The notes: generated by a model not told the origin, from the sequence alone. A stretch of 64,000 nt of DNA from Panicum virgatum (GCF_016808335.1 NC_053138.1:13943900-14007899), one strand, 5' to 3'. Shown: positions 45,046 through 56,043, numbered from the stretch's first letter. Numbers and translations: made by a program.

Positions 45046-47082
45046 AAGTCCGTCGCTTAGGCGGCTCCCGGGCCCATATCTGTTCTGCAGCAACAACGAC
45101 GTCGGCCTCCTTAGCGGCAGCCAAGGCAGCTACACTGTCGCCGCATTGGTCGCCACATCCGCACCTGAGGTGTACGACCTCCACCGCTTCAACTCCTCTA
45201 CCGGAATATGGTTACATGAGAAGGTTTTGGTGGTGGAGCAGCAGATACGTCTCCCTGTAAAGATCCCTAGGAGATCATCACGCCTCCTGGACCATAACAC
45301 AAGCACTGTGGTCAGCATAGGAGGCGAATATGGTACCATGGGCTGGATCGACCTCTGGGCTGGGATCCTGCTCTGCGATGTGCTCTGTGACAAGCTCGTT
45401 CTTCGTGGTGTGCCTCTGCCGGTTCCATGGGAACTGATGACATGCAACAATGGGCAGGGGGTTGAGCTAGGGTGTCCAAAGTCCCTTCGTGGCATTGCCT
45501 TGATAAAGAGATCGAATGGAACTCTCTGCCTCAAACTAGCTCACTTGGAACTCTCAACAATTGAGCCCCCTGATATTGATGAGGAAACAATGCTGCCCAA
45601 CGCCATAGTGCGTGGCTGGACTCTCACAACGTGGAGCAACACCGAGATGAGCACTTCTTGGAAGGATTGAAACCAGGACAATAGGGTCCAATCCTCTGAT
45701 ATAACAATTGACAACCAACTCAATTCACAGTTGCTGCAAACTGGATTGCTGTGGAAACCACAAGACAGTGCTCTTCTCAAAGAAGAGCGTGCCTTATCGA
45801 ACGTCTTGGTTTCCCATCCCACTCCTGGCATTGATGCAGCCCATGAAGATGTTGTTTACTTGATGGCTAGGGTCAAATTCTTGCACCCCAAGTCATGGGT
45901 TCTTGCTATTGACATGAAGAATAGTAAGCTGTTAAGCGCAGCTGAGTTTGGCATTGAAAGGCAACTTGGCGAACCTGTCACATATTGCCCTAGTTCTATA
46001 TCCAGTTATATCAACCCGGAGGCTTCTCCAGGTATGTAATTTTGTTATACTCCATGCGCCTACTCTCAATTGCGTCCATTTTTTTTTCCTAAATAAGGGA
46101 GCGAGCGAAGTTGGGTTAATAGCTCATATGAACAATTTAGTAACATTTGACCAACCGAATTCAATCATGATTTATTTTTTTCAGTCAATTGCATCTCTAG
46201 TTTATATCGGTATATACTTTTGTATGTGCTTGGCTGTTGGCTATCTATTATGATTACTAAGGGCATGTACAACCCACAGACGGCTTGTTGTCTATAGTGT
46301 CTAGAACACTGCAGCCAGATAATAAAATAGACAACTCACACAATGGTCTGTCTATTAGGCTGTCTCTTTACTATTTAATACATGTATTTGCACATAAATC
46401 TTTGGTGATAAGTGTAACTTTGATCTTTGCATCCTCTATTGTTGCTTGATTGAGAGAATGAAATGATGTATATTGTTTGATTTGTTTGTGCAAATTTTTA
46501 CATGTGGAGCATAAATTAAAATTTTACTAAATACATGAAAAAGAAAAAAGATCCGGCGAGCAGGTGCGGGCCACCTCCGGCGAGCGGCGAGGGTAGGCGC
46601 GAGCGGCAGCGCCGGCCACCTCCGGCGAGCAGACGCGAGCACTCCCCAGGTTATCCGTCGCCGCCGCCGTCGACTCGCAGCTGCTGCTACAGCGGGAGCG
46701 CCGAGCCGTCGTTTTCGCTCGGGCAACAGGCCGAGGTCGTCGCCTCGCGAGAGGACGACCGAGGCCGTCGCCTCCCGATTTGTCCTCGATAATCCCAATT
46801 AACCGCTAATAGACAGCATAATAATTGCCGTTGTACATGCCCTAAGCATAGGTACACAAGCAACAAAAGGTTATAGATAGGTGATCACCTGTTTCTTGCT
46901 ATTGTTATTAATGTTGTACAATTAATTTTTGTATCAACCTTAATTCTATGATGATGTTTGTTTGGCTCGGGGGAAGATCTTTTCCTTGTAACAGTTGAGA
47001 GAACTTTACATTGCTGCCACATCCATCAAATGTTTAAGCTTTTTAACTGATGTTTTCACTTGTAAACCTAGATGCCGAGTGA
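45046..47082 (+). pseudogene. DUF1618-family gene, N-terminally truncated, one stop
   Basis: An open frame from about 45046 to 46031 carries DUF1618 features: NDVGLLSGSQGSYTVAALV, then MGWIDLWAGILLCDVL, LRGVPLPVPWEL, and a C-terminal VVYLMARVKFLHPKSWVLAID. DUF1618 is a large grass-expanded family of unknown function. One TGA (45668-45670) interrupts the frame. A donor at CCAG|GTATGT (46031/46032) and an acceptor CCTAG|ATGCC (47072) join to end the protein as SPDAE-stop at 47082. The first exon or N-terminal half is missing. A 582-bp PIF/Harbinger element occupies the intron. Probably a non-functional gene copy. Confidence 0.75.
46261..46842. mobile_element. PIF/Harbinger non-autonomous element, 582 bp
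   Basis: Perfect 13-bp terminal inverted repeats GGGCATGTACAAC / GTTGTACATGCCC with TAA on both sides (46258-46260, 46843-46845). The inner part is GC-rich at 46550-46790 and codes nothing recognisable. A 3-bp TAA duplication is diagnostic for this superfamily. Confidence 0.88.
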
Positions 47083-47587
47083 TGTACTACAACTGGGGAG
47101 TTAAGGCAATCATCTTCATGAAGGTGATGAAGCATGAAGAACAAGATCGAATAATGTGACAGCTCACTCGCTTATGGTCTTCGCGGTGGTCTATTCTCAC
47201 TTGGTAGATTTGCTTCTATGATCCAGTTCGTGTCTAGTCATGATCTTTGGCTTGTGACATATGTTGGGTTATTTTTTGTTTGTTCCAAGTCAGAACCACC
47301 ATGTATGGTCACCAGCCCTCGTCTTCAATCTATTATATTTGCCTATTTGCTGCGTGGTAGTGATATATTTTCTTGTCGGAAGGGTAGTTTGTTTTCGTTT
47401 GAAGCATCTCGTGGAACAGCAAAAGAGGGGGGGGGGGGGGGGACTACGTGAGGAGCGCTTGTGCACTTCCCTTGACAACTTATGATTGCATCTCGACGTA
47501 TGTGAGGCTGAGAGAAAGATGACATCACGCATCTGTTGACGAGGCTGTTCAAATAGTATCATTTTTCCCGGAAATATCATTTGCACA
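47083..47587. other. 3' flank of the DUF1618 pseudogene, no gene
   Basis: No supported ORF. It contains a G run at 47429-47442. Confidence 0.5.
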
Positions 47588-47782
47588 TTGAGTATTCACG
47601 AAAGCCATGTGAAGGATTCAGAGTTTCATGTTCCTATTTCACCGATAACCGGGATGATTTACTGGGTTGTTTTCACCGACAATGAGGCCGGGCAACGTCG
47701 CAACTTACTACTCCCCTTTGACGAATCTCAAATTGATCCAGGCAATGTTTGCCATTTGATTCTCAAATTCACTAATCACTAG
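47588..47782 (+). pseudogene. Fragment of the same unknown family as 43953-44497
   Basis: About 64 codons with no ATG at the natural start. The segment ITGMIYWVVFTD...LLLPFDESQIDPGNV overlaps the exon-2 start of the minus-strand ORF (IDPGNVFRLVVKV) and extends further N-terminal. It stops at TAG after LILKFTNH, where the other copy continues. The two copies are in opposite orientation about 3.3 kb apart. Confidence 0.45.
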
Positions 47783-48063
47783 TGTACCTTCTCTTCTAAC
47801 AGCAGCGAGCTTCTTCGGTGGGCAGTGGTTCGGTCGGAGCCAACATGAGTGCAACGGATGTTATTGTGCTTGTTTTTTTGTTCATTTAGATTGTTTGTTC
47901 ATACTAGATGGTTTCAACTTTCAAGAACTTTATTCGGTTCAAGGCAGGCAAGCTTGATGACGCCTTTACTGAAGTATCGGAATGGGAATTATATGATCGA
48001 AAACATAATACACATTATTTCTTCTGATTTTTGAGGAGGAGACGAACAAGCATCCATCATGAA

Positions 48064-48534
48064 GGATCCATCATGAAGGAATGGGAACAAGCTTTCCGGC
48101 TCACAGTGGTCGGCGCGCCCCCACCACTTTTAGTCCCCATCCTGCTGAGCGGCCCTCCCTATTGGAAGGTGGAGGGTGACAGTAGGACCTACTGGGTGGC
48201 TCTCCCTATTGGAAGGTGGAGAGTGGCAGCGGGACGGCTACGATAGGTGGTGTGGTGGCGCAACAACCATTGTGGTGAAGGTAAGCACGCTGCTCGATTG
48301 TGATGGCTCTCTAACGATTTGGGATGGTTACAGCTTGTGTTCTCACTTAGAGGGTCTGTGTTCGTTGTCGTGTTGTGCTGTTGTTGTCTTTGTGTCATGT
48401 CAGTGCTGTTTGTTGTTATCAAACTCGTGTTGTAATTTTTCCTGTATTGTGGGTCATTCTAGGGCTAACACCTTTATCAATATAATAGAATTCAGGTGGG
48501 GAGTTCTCCTCCCCCGTTGACCGTCAAAAAAAAA
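48064..48534 (+). mobile_element. 5'-truncated LINE (or LINE-mobilised) insertion, 471 bp
   Basis: It is flanked by AAGCATCCATCATGAA at 48048-48063 and 48535-48550. It ends in CCCGTTGACCGTC plus an A-run, the style of grass LINE 3' ends. No coding part remains. The first 16 bases partly repeat the target sequence (ATCCATCATGAAG), like filler at a 5' junction. Confidence 0.85.
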
Positions 48535-48543
48535 AAGCATCCA

Positions 48544-50052
48544 TCATGAAATCCTGGGTCTGATGCGAGCTCGGAGCGGATGCTTCATAACCGTGGTGAA
48601 ATCCAGCACCTCGGTCATGTCGAGGGCCTCCCCCTCCGCCGGCGGCAGCCACTCCAGCTCCCTCACCAGGCTCCCCACGAAGAACTCGAGGTGCAGCAGA
48701 CCCAGCGTGTGGCCGGGGCACATCCGCCGCCCGGCGCCGAAAGGCATCATCTTGATCTCCCTGCTCCCGGTGATGTCCACGTCGCAGCCCTCGCCGCCGT
48801 CCAGGAACCGCTCCGGCCGGAACTCCAGCGGTGCCGTCCACGCCGCCCCGTCGCGGCCGAACTCGGCGACCAGGAAGTTGACCTCCGCGCCCCTGGGCAC
48901 CCGGTAGCCGCCGATGTCGGCGTCGCTCCGCACGCCGTGCGGGAGGAGGAAGTGGCCCGGCGGGTGTAGCCGCAGGCCCTCCAGCACGACGGCCTTGAGG
49001 TACGGCATCTCCTGGAGGTCGCCTTCGTTGAGCTCCGGCTTGGACCTGACCTCCTCGTACACCTTGGCCTGCGCGTCTGGGTGGTTGACCAGCTCGGCCA
49101 TGATCCACTCCAGCAGGGTCACCGTCGAGTCCGTTCCGCCGCTGAGGAATTCGGAACAGAGGCTGACCAGCTCGGCGTCCGTGAGCGCGCGGTCGCCCTC
49201 GTCGGCGACGCGCAGCGCGAGGAGGGAGTCCGCGTAGCACGGCGGACCGGCGGCCTCGGCGGTGCGCCTGGCGCGGATGAGCGGGAGGAAGATCTGGTCC
49301 TGCCTCCGGCGCACGGCCGCGTAGGCCTCCCAGCGGCCGGGGAAGAGCCTCTTGGTGACGGCCGGGAAGAAGGAGAAGACGGGGAAGCTGGTGATGGAGC
49401 GCAGGATCTGCAGCTGCATCTTCTGGACCTCGTCCAGCACCTCCGCGCCCAGCCTGGCGCCGAGGCTCATGTACACGAGCAGCTCGAACAGCGCGCGCCG
49501 GAACACCGGCCTCGCCTCCACGGCCCTCGACCCGTCGCCGCCGCGCGCGGCGAGGAGGTCGCGCACGATCGCGTCCCTTGCCCGCCGCCTCGCCGGCGCG
49601 TAGAGGCCGACGCGGGCGGGGTGCAGCGCCTCGGCGGCGAGGTTGCGGCGGACGAGACGCCAGTAGGGCCCATACGGGGAGGTGCTGATGTCGCGCGCCC
49701 CGGCGGTGAAGAGGCGGCCGGGCTCGACGAGCCACGGGCGGTCGGCGAAGGTGGCCCCGCTCTGCACCAGGGCGCGGTGCGCTAGGCGGCGGTCGGCGAC
49801 GAAGACGAGCGTGCGGAAGAGGCGGACGGAGATGACGGGGCCGTGGCGCGCGTGCAGGTCCCGGAGGAGTGGGGCAAGGTCAAAGATGGATCGCCGGAGG
49901 GCCAGGAACTTGGCGAGGAAGACCAGCGCCGGCGGCCCCGGAGGCATCTTCATCTTGCGGGCATGGCGATGGTGAAGCAACAAGAGGATGGCGGCAACAA
50001 GTGAGAGGAGGGCCAAGAGGAGCACCAGCGGCGACCTGGTGGAGTCCTCCAT
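48544..50052 (-). CDS. Cytochrome P450, CYP89 type
   Basis: A single-exon intact ORF. I take ATG 50052 (MEDSTRSPL) as the start because a hydrophobic ER anchor (LVLLLALLSLVAAILLLL) follows at once; an in-frame ATG at 50106 would add 18 residues. 502 aa is the usual size. In order: anchor, proline hinge (MPPGPPALVFL), C-helix WRLVRRNLAAEAL, I-helix oxygen-binding FLSGGTDSTVT, K-helix EGLR (ExxR), PERF, and heme loop FGAGRRMCPGH with the cysteine ligand. The sequence YLKAVVLEGLRLHPPGHFLLPH is typical of CYP89. P450s insert oxygen using NADPH and a reductase at the ER. CYP89 members are intronless; Arabidopsis CYP89A9 acts on chlorophyll breakdown products, but the substrate here is unknown. A LINE fragment lies just beyond the stop codon. 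Confidence 0.92.
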   Translation of the reverse strand: MEDSTRSPLVLLLALLSLVAAILLLLHHRHARKMKMPPGPPALVFLAKFLALRRSIFDLAPLLRDLHARHGPVISVRLFRTLVFVADRRLAHRALVQSGATFADRPWLVEPGRLFTAGARDISTSPYGPYWRLVRRNLAAEALHPARVGLYAPARRRARDAIVRDLLAARGGDGSRAVEARPVFRRALFELLVYMSLGARLGAEVLDEVQKMQLQILRSITSFPVFSFFPAVTKRLFPGRWEAYAAVRRRQDQIFLPLIRARRTAEAAGPPCYADSLLALRVADEGDRALTDAELVSLCSEFLSGGTDSTVTLLEWIMAELVNHPDAQAKVYEEVRSKPELNEGDLQEMPYLKAVVLEGLRLHPPGHFLLPHGVRSDADIGGYRVPRGAEVNFLVAEFGRDGAAWTAPLEFRPERFLDGGEGCDVDITGSREIKMMPFGAGRRMCPGHTLGLLHLEFFVGSLVRELEWLPPAEGEALDMTEVLDFTTVMKHPLRARIRPRIS

Positions 50053-50231
50053 TGCTGTCGGGCAACTCCGGCGTCCTGTTGCTGATGAAGCAAGCTTTAG
50101 CGGCACAAGTCTTTTTAATCATGGCTGCATCTTGTTGCTGGTGAACCGCATGATTAGTCAACCAAAGCTTTAATTACGGTTTGGAAGACTCGCTCGTATA
50201 CGAAGTCACGATGCGTTAAAGTCGCGGTTTG
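50053..50231. promoter_or_regulatory. Upstream region of the P450
   Basis: The short stretch between the ATG and a MITE. No clear TATA box is visible, so the core promoter may lie in or beyond the MITE. Confidence 0.35.
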
Positions 50232-50573
50232 GGCCAGTTGAAAAGCAAAAAAAAATTCGAAAGAATCTTGCTAATTTGAAATACTAAATGAAATCTATTT
50301 ACAAATTTTTTTGCACAGATGGTTTGTAAATCGCGAGACGAATCTAATGATGCTAATTAATTCATGATTAATCCATAATTAACTGGTGGTTACTGTAGCA
50401 TTACTGTTGCAATCATAGATTAAGTAGACTCATTAGATTCGTTTCGCGATTTACAGCCCATCTATGCAAAAAATTTTGTAAATAGACTTCATTTAATACT
50501 TCATACATGTGTCGAAACATTCGATGTAATGTTTTTTTGTTTATGGGTTTATGAGGTTGAAACTAAACATGGC
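50232..50573. mobile_element. MITE upstream of the P450
   Basis: Long foldback: ACAAATTTTTTTGCACAGATGG...GTAAATCGCGAGACGAATCTAATG on the left pairs with CATTAGATTCGTTTCGCGATTTAC...AAAAATTTTGTAAATAGAC on the right. It is one of a common grass MITE family (compare 53104-53446). Exact ends are approximate. Confidence 0.65.
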
Positions 50574-51386
50574 ACAACATTTGTCAACAACCAAACAAAC
50601 GTCACATCAGAATGGACAATGGGAACTGAACGTAGCCAACCGGTAAAGATATTTATCTTAGAATTTGACTGGTGCAATTTCTCGAAAGTCCTAATAGGAT
50701 AGAGTTACGTAATTTATAGGAGTGAGTATGTGTGCATGATTGTAAATATAGCTTATTCATCCCTTTAATTGGCTGCCAGAAATATTACTTGATTGATTTT
50801 CTTTTTGTCCGATTACCTTCTTTTTTTTGTTTTATACAGCGCGCAAAATTGCAAATGTCCACTTATGCTGTCCAAAAAATCATTCATCAGTATGATGTTA
50901 TATATCTCAGCATAGGAGTACAAAACGTATTGGGCTGGACTAGTAAGTTTTTTTTAGAAACCGGAATTATATGTCACATAAACCCTTTTTTAGGGGGGAT
51001 TCACTTAAATTTACCATAGTTTACAACTCATAACTTACAAAGATAACACCGAAAGTAAAATAAATTATATCAAGTCCTTGCAAATTCCTCCCGATCGCCC
51101 CGTTGTCAGCCATCGAGCGTGCCGCACATGAAGTCGACCACCTTCCCGACGAAAGACAATAGAAATTTCCAGAGGCATCATGAGCAGCACATCAGCTACA
51201 CCAACATGCTTTGCGAACACTGAAGGTACAAGCCAATTAAGGTGGTCAGAGGCCCTCACATCGATGGAGAGCAATCACCAAACAGCCCCGGCTCGCAGGA
51301 CGACGAGTCCCCAGAAGGGGAAGGAAACCATCAAAAGTAGTGGAAGATAAAAACCAACCCGATTTCACAGCAAGTCAGGAGATGTA
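50574..51386. other. Intergenic, no gene seen
   Basis: AT-rich sequence with low-complexity T runs and short ORFs only. 51065-51380 is more GC-balanced and may be old transposon sequence. Confidence 0.5.
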
Positions 51387-51626
51387 CTCCCTCCATCCAG
51401 TTTTGATAGATATATTTCTATATGGCACAATGACTAAGAGCATCAGGTGTGCTTATCAATCTAATAAATGCAACACATAATTTTTGTTGATCCTCCAATA
51501 TTTTAATTGGAAACTCCTCATTACTAGTGCTATTTATTGCCACATCTCATCCCAATAGCAAATATATCTATTATTTTTAAACATTTGAGTTTTTGAAACA
51601 TATCTATCCTCACTGGATGGAGGGAG
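51387..51626. mobile_element. Stowaway MITE, 240 bp
   Basis: Ends CTCCCTCCATCCAGTTTTGA and (complement) CTCCCTCCATCCAGTGAGGA with TA at both borders (51385-51386, 51627-51628). These are the hallmark Stowaway (Tc1/mariner) termini. Confidence 0.9.
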
Positions 51627-51861
51627 TATCTCCCAAAATCCTCACTGGAGAAGCCAGTCTCATCAGCATCACCGGAGAAAGAAGAAGAGGGAGGGATCTT
51701 CACTCATGCCGTTGCCTCCAACGAAGTTGGGGGAAGCTGCCATGGATGTGGAAGCTGCTCTCCACACACCCACCTCGTCTCCTTCTGGAGACGTCGCCCT
51801 GGAAGAATAACCCATGCCTCACTGGCATGAGGAAGCCTAACTGAGGGACAATGAACCTTAA

Positions 51862-52917
51862 GCGTGTGTTTGGATGCGGGATCACTGGGTTGGATTGGAT
51901 CTAACCCGGATTTTGGGGACGGAGCCAACCCATCCATTGTTTGGTTGCACTTCTGATTTTGAGGACAGAGTGAACCCATTCCATGTTTGGTTGAAAGAAT
52001 TGGGAATACGGGTTGGATGGCATGATAACACCGTTAGTGAGGGTCCCACTTGCAACCAATGGACCCCACCTGTCAAGCTCTCATCTTTTTCTTTTTATTT
52101 TTTTTCTCTCACCCTTTTCTTTTTCTTTTTTTTTCTCTCCCTTACCTTCTTCCTCAGCCCGAGCCCGAGCCCGAGCGCACGGTTTGCCGCCCCCACCTCG
52201 CCTGCCGGCCCTGCCTTGCCGCCGGCCGCCGCGCGCTCGGCCCGCCGGCCCGATCCGCGGCATGGCCTGAGCCGCCGGCGGCCTCCTCCGGCGCGGCCGC
52301 GGGCCTCGGCGTGGAGGAGGGGCGCCGGGGCGGGGCCGGATCCGCCGCAGGCGGCCTTCTCGGCGTTGCCCCGAGCCTTGGCGTGGAGGCAGCACGGCGG
52401 GGCGCCGGGGCGGGGCGCTGCCGGCCTTGGCCCTCGTCGTGGAGGGGGCGCGGCCTCGGCCCTCCCCGGCAGCGGCGCCCTCCTCCCCCGGCGGCGCAGA
52501 GGCTCGGCCTCGCCCTTCTCCCCCACGGCGCAGGCGCGAGCGCGGCGTGGCGGGGCCGATCCACTGCCGGCGAGCGCGGCACGGCGTAGCGTGGTCCGTG
52601 CACGGCGGGCACGGCGGGCGTGCGTACCGCGGCGGGCCGGGGGCGGCGCTGGGCGAGCAGACAGATGGGGAGAGAGATGGGGCATGGGGCAGCATAGGAG
52701 AGACGGGAGAGAGATGGGGCAGTGACGGGAGAGAGACGCCGCGTCAGAGCGGAGCGGAGCCAACTCGTGCGTCAGATTTTGTGGGGTAGAGCCAACCTGC
52801 ATCTCTACCGAATATACCTCTCTGGGTCCGCTCCGTCCCCTGTTGTCTACATCCAAACACTCCAAAAAGAGGTCCGATCCATCCGGGTTGGACTTCTTCT
52901 CCCAACCAAACACACGG
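51862..52917. mobile_element. TIR element with GC-rich cargo, 1056 bp
   Basis: Terminal repeats GCGTGTGTTTGG / CCAAACACACGG lie between TTAA copies (51858-51861, 52918-52921). Subterminal TTGGATTGGATC and GGGTTGGACTTC words recur in inverted form. The centre (52140-52700) is extremely GC-rich with long spurious ORFs in several frames; none has a recognised domain. TTAA or TTA/TAA duplication suggests PIF/Harbinger. Confidence 0.7.
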
Positions 52918-53071
52918 TTAAGCCGCCACTGCCGCTCGCAGAGATAGGCAAACCGCCAGGGATGTCGAAGGAGGTCGCGCCAATACTCGATCTGCTTTCG
53001 TCACATCGACGTCGTCATCTCACGCAGGAGGCGCAAAAGCCCAGGTCGATGGGACCACACGCATTCACAGG

Positions 53072-54327
53072 CATGCCAAACCTAACCATCTCCAACAGAT
53101 AAGGGTCGTGTTTGGTTTCTACCCGAAATTTTTCGGGCACGTTTTGTGAGAAGAGAATCTCGCATGCATAGAGTAATAAATAAAATCTATTTGCAAAAAA
53201 ATTTCAGAGATAGGTGTAATTTTTCGAGACGAATATAATGACGGTAATTAATTAATTATTTACTACAGTGATGCTACAGTACCATCCTTTAATCACGCGG
53301 CCAAAGACCTCACTAGATTTGTCTCGCGATTTACACGGGATTGTAGAAGTGGTTTTATAATTAGACTTTATTTGATACTCTAAATTAGTGGTTAAAAATG
53401 TAAAAAGTTTTCGCGAAATTTTTTACCGCCTTAACCAAACGCGGCCAAGCTAAAAAGTCTAGCTAAATGGAGAGCTAAAAAACTAGCTAAAAAAATTAAA
53501 GCTTCTCAAAAGTGTAGGAGATCCAACAGCTTCTCCAAATCACCTCCCTCCCGTTCGTCCCTCGCCGCGCGAGCTCCGCCCGCTGCCCGACTCCGCGCGA
53601 GCTCTGTCTGCCGCAAGCTCCGCTGCCGCCCGCCGCAAGGTCCGCCGCCGCGCGCCTCCCGAGCTCCTCCCGCCGCACGCCTCTCGAGCTCCGCCCGCCA
53701 CGATTTCCGCCACCGCGCTCGAGCTGACCCGCCGCAGGCGTGAGTTCCCTCCCGTCCCCTCCCTCTCGCCGAGATCCCGCCAGTGCTGCGGCCCGCGTCG
53801 AGCTCCCGCCGCCGGTCCGGGGCCGAGCTCCCGCCGCCGGCGCGCGCGAGCTCCCCGCATCTCGCCCCCCCCCCCCTCCCCCACGGCCCCACCTCGACCC
53901 ACTGCTTGCTGCCCCCACGCCGGCTCCGACGGGCCGCTCGCCGTCCTGGGCCGATGCGCGCGCGTCGGCCTCCGCTCGCCGCCCCGGCCGCCCTCCGCCG
54001 GACTCCGACGGGCTCGGCGCGGCCTCCGCGCCAAGCGTCTAGCGCCTCCGCCCCGAGCGCGCGGCCATCGGGGTCTGTGTCGAGCTCGCCGCCGCTCGCC
54101 TTCAGCACGCGGGAGGGAGGCGTGGGAGGGCGACGGGCGCGCGGGAGGCGACGACCGCGCAGGAAACGGGAGGATAGCAAGCGGCGAGGCGTCGGCAAAG
54201 ATGCCTACCGTGTTTTGCGGGATGCCGACGGAGAAAGCGAGGCCACCAGTTTAGCTGCTCTGTTGGAAACAAGATTTAGAGCTCTTTCTTATTTTTTACA
54301 GATTTAAAGAACCTGTTTAACATGCTC
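53072..54327. mobile_element. Putative TIR element with GC-rich centre
   Basis: The left side GCATGCCAAACCTAACCATC and TCCAACAG pairs loosely with the complement of the right side (GAGCATGTTAAACAGG, TCCAACAGAGCAGCTAAA). The centre (53520-54200) is CG-rich. A MITE (53104-53446) is nested in the left end. Borders are uncertain. Confidence 0.4.
53104..53446. mobile_element. MITE, 343 bp, AAG duplication
   Basis: Ends GGTCGTGTTTGGTTTC / (complement) GGCCGCGTTTGGTTAAGG with AAG on both sides (53101-53103, 53447-53449). The internal TCTCGCGATTTAC...GACTTTATTTGATAC words match the family of the MITE at 50232-50573. Confidence 0.8.
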
Positions 54328-54550
54328 TTAAACTATCTAAATCTAGGAAGAGAAAGGTATATATACAGGATACCGATTCTGAGGATCCCCCATCGTCCAT
54401 GGCCGTCGAGAATCCCCAAGAAGGAGGGGATCCGGCGCCGGAACCGAAGATCCCCTTCAAGTCGCCCTGGTTACTGTACGGAGGGGACAGAAGCAACCAA
54501 ACGGGTGTTTGTTTCTGCATTTTGATTTGGGAGCCCAGCCGTCATCTTAA
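54328..54550 (+). other. Short spacer with possible gene fragment
   Basis: ATG at 54399 opens about 40 codons (MAVENPQEGGDPAPEPKIPF) before running into a transposon-like GTGTTTGTTTCTGC. It may be a remnant first exon. No family recognised. Confidence 0.2.
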
Positions 54551-55653
54551 GGCTGTGTTTGTTTCTGCTTATTTCTCGATTCTGGATGGAAACAATCCAA
54601 AATCCCACCAAAACGCCCTGCTTATTTCTCGATTATGAGTGCCACGGCTTCTCCCGGAATCGAGAATACAACGTGAGAGAGGATTCTCCCCACCGCGTCG
54701 TGCGAGTCGCGCATCCCAGAAGCGAGGCGATTTTCCTTCCCCTACCCCCGATACCCCTTCGGTCCCGAGCGGCCCCTCCCCTATCGAGCGACCCGCGGGA
54801 GCAACACGCCGGCGCCGTGGCACCCCTGCACCGCCGCCCGCTCCTCGTGCTGCTGCGCCGCCCTCCCTCCCTGCTGCTGCCGCCCCGCCCTCCCTCCCTG
54901 CTGCTGCCGCGCCGCCCGGCCGCCCCTGCTGCCGCGCTGCTGCCCTCCCTGCTGCTGCACCCTGCTGTCACGCCGCCGCCCGCCTCCCCTACTGCTGCAC
55001 CGCTGGCTCACGCCCGCCCGGCCACGCTCGCCGACGACCTCCGGCGCCGGAACGCCTTGAGCGGGCTGGGGAAGTGCCACCCCCAGACGCGCGCCTTCTT
55101 TCCGACCCCGGAGGCGGGCCCCGCTGCGGAGGGGGCACCGAGCGAACGCGGCGGAGGAGCCTGCGGCCACGAACCACGAGCGCGCTGCTGCCGCGCCGCC
55201 GCCCTCCCCTGCTATCGCCGCGTCGCGGATGAGCCAGGGGAGGAAGGTTGAAGAAGAGATAAGGATGATAGAGTAGAAAAAGAAAGTAGGAAGAGAATTG
55301 ATAAAGATTAGTAGAAAAAAAGATTGGAAAAGTATATTTAACTTTAAAGTATATTTTGGTTTCAAAAAATTTAAAATATATTTGATATTATTGTAATATA
55401 ATTATCTAGTCAAGATACTCAAAAAATATAAGAATTATTGAATTCTGCTCGTATTCAGCAAAAAAAAAATGAGATGTATCGGTCTCAAGGGTATTTCAGA
55501 CATTTTACCACTCAACTCAGAGAATCGGGTCAAAATAATCAGAATTGCCAAACACCCTGCTTATTCAGACAGCCGATTCTTCAGGCAGCTGGCTTATCTC
55601 AGAATCCTGATTCTCAGAAAAGCGAGATCAAAAAAGCGGAAACAAACAGGGCC
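54551..55653. mobile_element. PIF/Harbinger-like element with GC-rich cargo, 1103 bp
   Basis: Ends GGCTGTGTTTGTTTCTGC / (complement) GGCCCTGTTTGTTTCCGC with TAA on both sides (54548-54550, 55654-55656). The centre (54780-55230) is GC-rich with CTGCTGC repeats; open frames there look like composition effects. The right part is AT-rich. Confidence 0.78.
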
Positions 55654-55656
55654 TAA

Positions 55657-56043
55657 GTTGGTTTCAGAGTTTCAGACATTCAGAGAAAATGTTTCTTTGA
55701 ATAAGGGTTTCAGAGGAAAGTCTGCTTATGAAGAATAGGTTCATGAGCTAGCGTCATATACCTGCAATTAAAATTATGTAAAACAAGTAAAAACCAAAGG
55801 TACAAGAAACTCAATTGAACTAGTGCCATTCCCGTGATTGCATCCTTGTCATGGCAATCGCTCAAAGGACACATATCTCTAGCTGCCCTGTCGGCTAGCG
55901 TGCCACGTGCGTGCTGGGCATCTGCACGGATGAAAACAAAATAAAGGAACTTCTCTGAAGCCTGTACAGGTTCCTAATCGGGAGTGAAGTAATATCTCAA
56001 CTACAAATCGACACTGCCGTCTGCTCCTCCATGGTCGCCGCGC
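55657..56043. other. 3' flank of the SLAC1-type gene
   Basis: On the minus strand this is the region after the channel stop codon and should contain its 3' untranslated region. No poly(A) signal is singled out. Confidence 0.45.

Noticed and set aside
48524..49735. 403-codon minus-strand ORF within the P450
   Set aside because: An out-of-frame shadow of the P450 with R/P/A-rich nonsense; the P450 frame holds all motifs.
52095..52913. 272-codon minus-strand ORF at 52 kb
   Set aside because: Inside a TIR element's GC-rich core, R/A/P-rich, no domain and competing frames.
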